From NCBI GenBank assembly GCA_029959085.1, contig JARWIR010000013.1, forward strand, positions 10,975,186 through 11,039,185: DNA of 64,000 bases, given 5' to 3'. A program made the translations under genes and the position numbers. This document shows, piece after piece, positions 57,658-64,000 of this stretch; within the stretch, counting starts at the first letter, position 1, and each line of letters opens with the position of its first letter. Under the pieces are notes generated by a model. That model saw nothing but the letters and a program-made list of their open reading frames with translations. It was not told where the DNA came from and did not search any database. The stretch is from Nemophila menziesii (Eukaryota > Streptophyta > Magnoliopsida > Boraginales > Hydrophyllaceae).

Positions 57658-60600
57658 ATGGGGGAAACTGGCCATCACAACCATAACCATGACCATCACC
57701 ACCCACCACCGCCTTCACAGGTGGCGCCGCCACCTATACATATGCCTCTTGGTGCAGCTAAGGGACCTACTTATCCACCAGCTGAACAACTACTTCAGCT
57801 CAATTACTGCATCCACTCTAATCCTTCTTGGCGTGAGTAAACTTTAATTTTTCTTATCAATTTCTTTTTGATTTGAGCTTATATATAATCGTTCCTAAAA
57901 GGGTCTTTGGATTCATGGTCGAATAAAGTATTTTTACTTTACTTTTACCCTTTATGGAAAAAAAGCATCTTTATGTTTAATTGTGGGAAAGAAATTAACT
58001 TTTTTAAATTAGATTAATTTTGGTTCAAATTACAATAATTGGAATCTAAATATGAGTTCTTGCAATAATTCAAGTCAATTCCAGCCTTTTGAGTTGTATC
58101 TATAATTATTCTAAGTTAGTGGTCCTTTCAGTATGACATATGTGTAGAATCTTCAAAAAGGCCCTTTTGAGATTTCAATTTTTTTTCAGGGTGTAATTCT
58201 GAAAGCTGATTTAATTTCTAGGGTTTTATTTTGGTGACTAATTTAATCTACATGATTCAAATTTGCAGCACAAAGTGTTTTACTTGCTTTCCAGCACTAC
58301 ATCGTTATGCTTGGAGGTACCGTAATGATTTCCACTATGCTCGTAACTCGAATGGGTGGAAGTCATGTAAGTTTATCCCTTTCCAGGAAGTCACGATTAA
58401 TCGAGAAATTAATTAATTTTTTTGCTAAATTAAATTTAATTGATTTTACAATAGGCTGAGATAGCTAAGGTAATTCAAGCATCGCTTTTTATGTCTGGAA
58501 TAAATACCCTTTTGCAAACACTATTCGGTACAAGACTTCCAACTGTGATGACTCCATCATTTGCTTATCTCATATCCGCGATATCAGTTATCAACGATCT
58601 TTCACATAGTTCCTTCGCAACTGAGCACGAAGTATACAATTTAATATCTTATTAAAATATAATATTCACAAGAATCCATCAAGTGTTAATATTAAAATGT
58701 AATATTTTTTTTTGCAGAGATTTACTCATACAATAAGAGCTATTCATGGATCTTTGATTGTTTCTTCATTCATTAATATTATACTCGGATATGGCAGAGT
58801 CTGGACAAGACTTGCAAAGTATGCCTATATACTTTCTCAATTGTTTTTTAATTTAATTTAATTTAAATTTGATTTATTCGTTTTCTGTGCAGACTATTTA
58901 GCCCTATCGTTATAGCACCCGTGGTTTGTTTAGTCGGCCTTGGACTGTTTGCTAGGGGCTTTCCGCAGCTTGCAAATTGTGTGGAGATTGGGTTGCCTTT
59001 GCTACTCTTACTAATTATTGTCCAGCAAGTAAAATCATTTTTATATTTTTTAAAAATATTTGAAATAATTATTGACTTGTGTATTATGATTATTCATGTG
59101 TGCAGTATGTACAACGTATTTTCCATGCTGCACATTCACATGTTGAGAGATTTGCTTTACTAGTGTGTATTGCAGTTATATGGGCTTTTGCCGCTATTCT
59201 TACAGTCTCGGGTGCTTACAACAATACACGTCATCAAACTCAGATTAGTTGCCGTACCGATAAATCTCTCCTCATGTCATCCGCTCCATGGTGAATTTTA
59301 ATTCTTTACATTTACAAGTCAGTCCTATTTTCTTTTCTGATATATTTTGTGTTGAATAATTTATTATTAGGATTAAAGTTCCATACCCATTCCAATGGGG
59401 TACCCCGATATTTAGAGCTAGTCATGTGTTTGGAATGTTTGGGGCTGCTCTTGTTTCATCAGTAGAGGTGCGTTTGTTAGTGCTACTTCTTGTTAAGACG
59501 TGGGTCAAGCGGGACTTTGTACGTTCCAAACGGGCCCACCACGTCTTCTACACTAGTGACAACAAATGAATGCATTTGTTATATATTATTATATGCTTAT
59601 TTTATTACGATATATATTTTTAAACAGTCGGCCGGGACAATTTACGCTTCTTCACGGCTTGCCGGAGCTACACTCCCACCAGCGCATGTGCTAAGTCGGA
59701 GTATCGGTTTACAGGTTCTTATAAGATTCCAATTATACCCCTATAGATTTTCCAACAGATTTTCAATTCGGAGAGTCCTTTGTTTGTACAGGGTATAGGT
59801 CAGCTACTTGAAGGGATATTTGGTGCTGCAGTTGGTAGCTCTGTTTCTGTGTAAGTAGTCCTAGCGGACCCCATTTTTAAAAAAATTATCCCTTTTTTTT
59901 TTAATCAGAGATGTGTATTTTTTGGTCTTAAATTATTACAGTGAAAATGTTGGCCTTCTTGGGCTTACTCGAGTAGGTAGCAGAAGAGTTGTGCAGATAT
60001 CAACGGGTTTTATGATCTTTTTCTCAATATTCGGTTTAGTCCTTTTTACCTTTTTACCCTTTCTCAGTTTCTTATACATAAACCATGGAGGAATTTTTCA
60101 CGACTATTTTATCGTTTCAGGAAAATTTGGAGCCTTTTTTGCGTCAATTCCATTGCCACTATATGGTGCTATATACTGCGTCCTTTTCGGTATTGTTGGT
60201 AAGAATATGAGCTTCTGATATTATTAACTAAAGAGCTAATTGCACAGTTAGTCCCTGTGCTCTAAAAATCCCATGTAAGGTCCCTATGGTTGATATTTGT
60301 TTATTTATATTTGCAGCTTGTACTGGAGTTTCATTCTTTCAATTTGCAAATAGCAATTCTATTAGAAACATCTATGTATTTGGTCTCTCGTTATTTCTCG
60401 GATTATCGATTTCTCAGTATTTTGTGATGAACACTGATCCATCTGGTCATGGACCTGTTCAAACCGGTGGTGGATGGGTAAGATTCTTTCTAATCATTAA
60501 TTTTTTATTCCATATAAATTTATTCTGAGTTTATTTATATCTCATGCAGTTCAATGATATATTAAATACATTTTTCTCTTCATCACCCACTGTGGCTCTA

Positions 60601-60768
60601 ATAGTTGGAACAATTATCGATAATACCCTTAATGCAAGACATAATGATGGTGATAGAGGCCTTCCATGGTTCTTGCCGTTTCTTCACAGACACGGAGATA
60701 GCAGAAACGAGGAATTTTATAATTTTCCTCATAGAATTCATCAGTATGTCCCTAGAAGGTTTATGTGA
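57658..60768 (+). CDS. Nucleobase-ascorbate transporter (NCS2 family), 13 exons
   Basis: Exons: 57658-57832, 58269-58366, 58455-58631, 58718-58818, 58893-59028, 59106-59290, 59371-59467, 59628-59714, 59792-59850, 59942-60033, 60121-60198, 60317-60477, 60550-60768. All introns are GT-AG and the frame closes at 554 aa. The start MGETGHHNHNHDHHHPPPP gives a His/Pro-rich N-terminal tail. Then come the family blocks LNYCIHSNPSWP, LFGTRLPTVMTPSF and the NAT signature ENVGLLGLTR (class pattern [QEP]NxGxxxxT[RKG]). About a dozen hydrophobic segments follow, ending with a basic tail YVPRRFM. NCS2 proteins are multi-pass plasma-membrane symporters, mostly for purines, uracil or xanthine. Plant substrates are poorly known. 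The tail and CIHSNPSWP block place it with the Arabidopsis NAT1-3 group (from memory). Intact. Confidence 0.93.
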
Positions 60769-61898
<1,130 letters not shown>

Positions 61899-62044
61899 TT
61901 TATTTGATATATTTAAAAATTTAGAAAGCAAGTCTTTATGTGCAAGAAAATAATTAAAAAACAAATTTTTGTGTAAAAAAGAAAATTATTTGAAGAACAA
62001 TCTATTTTAATTTGGTATAAATTATAGTATTTAAAAAACTTAAA

Positions 62045-64000
62045 TTAAAGTATATTTTAACACTTCCTTTCAAGTTGGATCGTATATATTGAGCTTCCCA
62101 ACTTTCCAATTAAACAATTAAATTGTTGATTTTGAAAACTCTTTGTAAATATATTTGTTGCTTGTTGTTTAGTAAGAATATATGGACTATAAATCTCTTT
62201 CATCTACTTTTTACTTATTAAAAAGTCTGTCAACCTCAACACGTTTCAGCATGTCATGCAATATTCGATTATGAGAAATTTTAGTAGCTCCTTTGTTATC
62301 TGAGTATAACTTCGTAGGTTGGTTGTGAACAATTTTTATTTTACCTAGATAACGTTTTATCCATAAAAACTAGAATATTCCTTGTGTAATAGCTCGAACT
62401 TAGCTTCTGCTTCTGGCCATAACATTTTATTTTTTGCTTCTCCAAGTCACTAAATTTTCTCCTATAAATGTGTAATATCCCGATGTAAATCTTCTGTCAT
62501 CCACATTTCCAGCCCAGTCAGCGTCAATAAATGTTTCAATCCACAAATGATCACATTTCTTGAACAACAATCCATTTCATGGAGTTCTTTTAAAGAATCC
62601 AAGAACTTATAGGCTGCATTCAAGTGCTCTTCACGAGGTGAGTGCACAATCGACCCACGACATTTAGCGTAAAAGCAATATCTAGTCGAGTATGTGGTAA
62701 GCTATGTTGTAGATCTCCCCGCCTAGGCGTCGCCTAGACGTCAAATCCCCCCTCAACCGCTTATGCCTAGTTAAAATTCTAGACGTTTTTGCCTAGCGCC
62801 TTAGTCGTCATGGAATAGGCGCCTAGCCCGTCTAGGCGCTGATTAATGACAAAAAATGACCGCCTAGGCCTTCTTGTTAATTTTCTTATTCTCGAGAATT
62901 TTTTAATTGATATTATAACTCAATTTTTAGTATTCCTATATTTACTATAGTGTTATAAGATGAATTTTATGACTTAAATAGTTAAAATTGCTATAATTAC
63001 TACATATATATTACTAAATATACAAAATTATATATCGGGATTCAAAACCGTATAATTCCGCCTAGGCACCGTGTAATCTCGCCTAGGCGCTAGGCCCCGG
63101 TCGACCGCCTAGGCCACAAAATCGAGATCTACAACATAAGTGGTAAGTAAATCAACCTTCCAACTAATCGTTGATACTGTCCTTAATCAACCTCCATACT
63201 AACATTTGACCTCAACTTTTTATTAGCATCCGTGGTTGTTTCAGCTGGCTTGTACCCTAACTTCCCGTTTCATTAAGAAGATCTAGAATATACTCCCTTT
63301 GTGTCATCAAAATTCCTTCTTTAGTTCTAGCAACCTCCGAACCTAAAAAATATCTCAATGACCCAAGATCTTTGATTTCAAATTCTTTAGCAAGAAAAGT
63401 CTTTAGTTTTTGTTGTTCCACAACTCATCACCTGTTAAGATAATATCATCTAAATACGCACTAATTAAAGTGAATTTTTTATCATCAGAGTGTTTAAAGA
63501 ACACCGTGTGATCTTCTTCGCTTTGTATGTACCCAAAAATCTTTATAACTTTAGTAAAACATCAAAACCACGCTCTAGGAGATTGTTTAAGACCATAAAG
63601 TGACCGTTTTAGTTTATAGACTTTGTTTATACCAAATAAGACTCCAAATCCAGGAGGTGGGTGCATATACACTTCCTTTTCCAATTGACCGTTAAGGAAA
63701 TCACTTTTGACATCTAATTGTTGCAATGGCCAATCCTTAGTAGCTGCGAGAGATTATAAGATTATGACACTATTCATTTCAACCGGAGTCTTCTGATAAT
63801 CAATTCTATATGTTTGAGTATATCCTTTTGCCACTAATCTTGCTTTGTACCTCTCTAATGTACCACGAGTATTATATTTCAGTGTAAACACCTATTTACA
63901 ATCAACTGGAGTTTTTCCTTTAGGAAGGAACACAAGTTCCCAAGTTTGATTTTCTCCAAAGATTTCATTTCTTCAAGAACAATGATTTTTCGCCTTTTGG
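62045..64000 (-). mobile_element. Ty1/copia element remnant, cut by the window end
   Basis: Minus strand, from the window end leftward. Reverse transcriptase blocks CKWVFTLKYN, ERYKARLVAKGYTQ, LDVKSDFLNGQLEKEVYM, KLKRSLYGLKQSPRAW and the active site YLDDIILTG appear between about 63950 and 63420. After the MITE come HSPREEHLNAAYKFL (about 62647), an RNase H-like region with KLYSDNKGATKISHN, and the end block ILTKQQATNIFTKSF (about 62170). Several stops and frame shifts show decay. No LTR was identified. Confidence 0.85.
62702..63139. mobile_element. hAT-type MITE rich in CGCCTAGGCG, 438 bp
   Basis: Inverted ends CTATGTTGTAGATCTC and GAGATCTACAACATAA, with a perfect 8-bp duplication GTGGTAAG (62694-62701 and 63140-63147), the length made by hAT transposases. 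About ten copies of GCCTAGGCG or close variants cluster in the outer 170 bp or so on the left and 80 bp on the right, around an AT-rich centre. Removing it restores the copia frame (LPHTRLDIAF). No coding content. Confidence 0.92.

Overview
This is a repeat-rich stretch of nuclear DNA from a flowering plant, most likely a eudicot. The signs are GT-AG introns in AT-rich sequence, a chloroplast-targeted peptidase, clade P serpins, and several layers of nested plant transposons. Species cannot be read from the sequence.

I reconstruct seven probably intact host genes. (1) A thylakoidal processing peptidase (type I signal peptidase, 348 aa, 5 exons, + strand, 11688-13740). (2) Four + strand serpins, each with two exons: S1 16692-18453, S2 19535-21244, S3 35120-36816, S4 39150-40887. 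(3) One - strand serpin, S6 (43844-45325). (4) A nucleobase-ascorbate transporter (554 aa, 13 exons, + strand, 57658-60768). Two further - strand serpin copies are broken: S5 (41793-43262) and a C-terminal scrap at 38236-38407. The serpin cluster spans about 29 kb and grew by tandem and segmental duplication. Its paralogues are most different in the reactive-centre loop, the part that chooses the target protease. S3 looks like a mosaic: S2-like from its promoter to the hinge, then S4-like from the reactive loop onward.

Layout. 1-5690: a LINE on the - strand, interrupted by a 1.5 kb solo LTR. 5.7-9.1 kb: AT-rich DNA, a decayed Mutator transposase and a 57-bp tandem repeat. 9.4-11.3 kb: a 5'-truncated LINE. 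11.7-13.7 kb: the peptidase gene. 14-16.5 kb: a dispersed repeat and a third LINE fragment holding a Tourist-type MITE. 16.6-45.4 kb: the serpin cluster, split by a 10 kb Ty3/gypsy chromovirus (21.5-31.7 kb) and a LINE (32.0-35.0 kb). The chromovirus carries a Pack-MULE-like element in its 5' LTR and a solo LTR in its integrase. 46.1-46.9 kb: three 250-bp tandem repeats. 47.6-52.5 kb: gypsy remnants, partly duplicated. 52.5-53.9 kb: a Harbinger-like element with a 192-bp foldback MITE inside. 54.9-56.4 kb: a third copy of the solo LTR. 57.7-60.8 kb: the transporter. 62.0-64.0 kb: a decayed Ty1/copia element interrupted by a hAT-type MITE rich in CGCCTAGGCG.

Many insertions keep readable target-site duplications (5 bp for the LTRs, 9 bp for the Mutator types, 8 bp for hAT, TTA for Harbinger types, 17 bp for a SINE). 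This lets the order of nesting be read directly. No tRNA or rRNA gene and no CRISPR array was seen.
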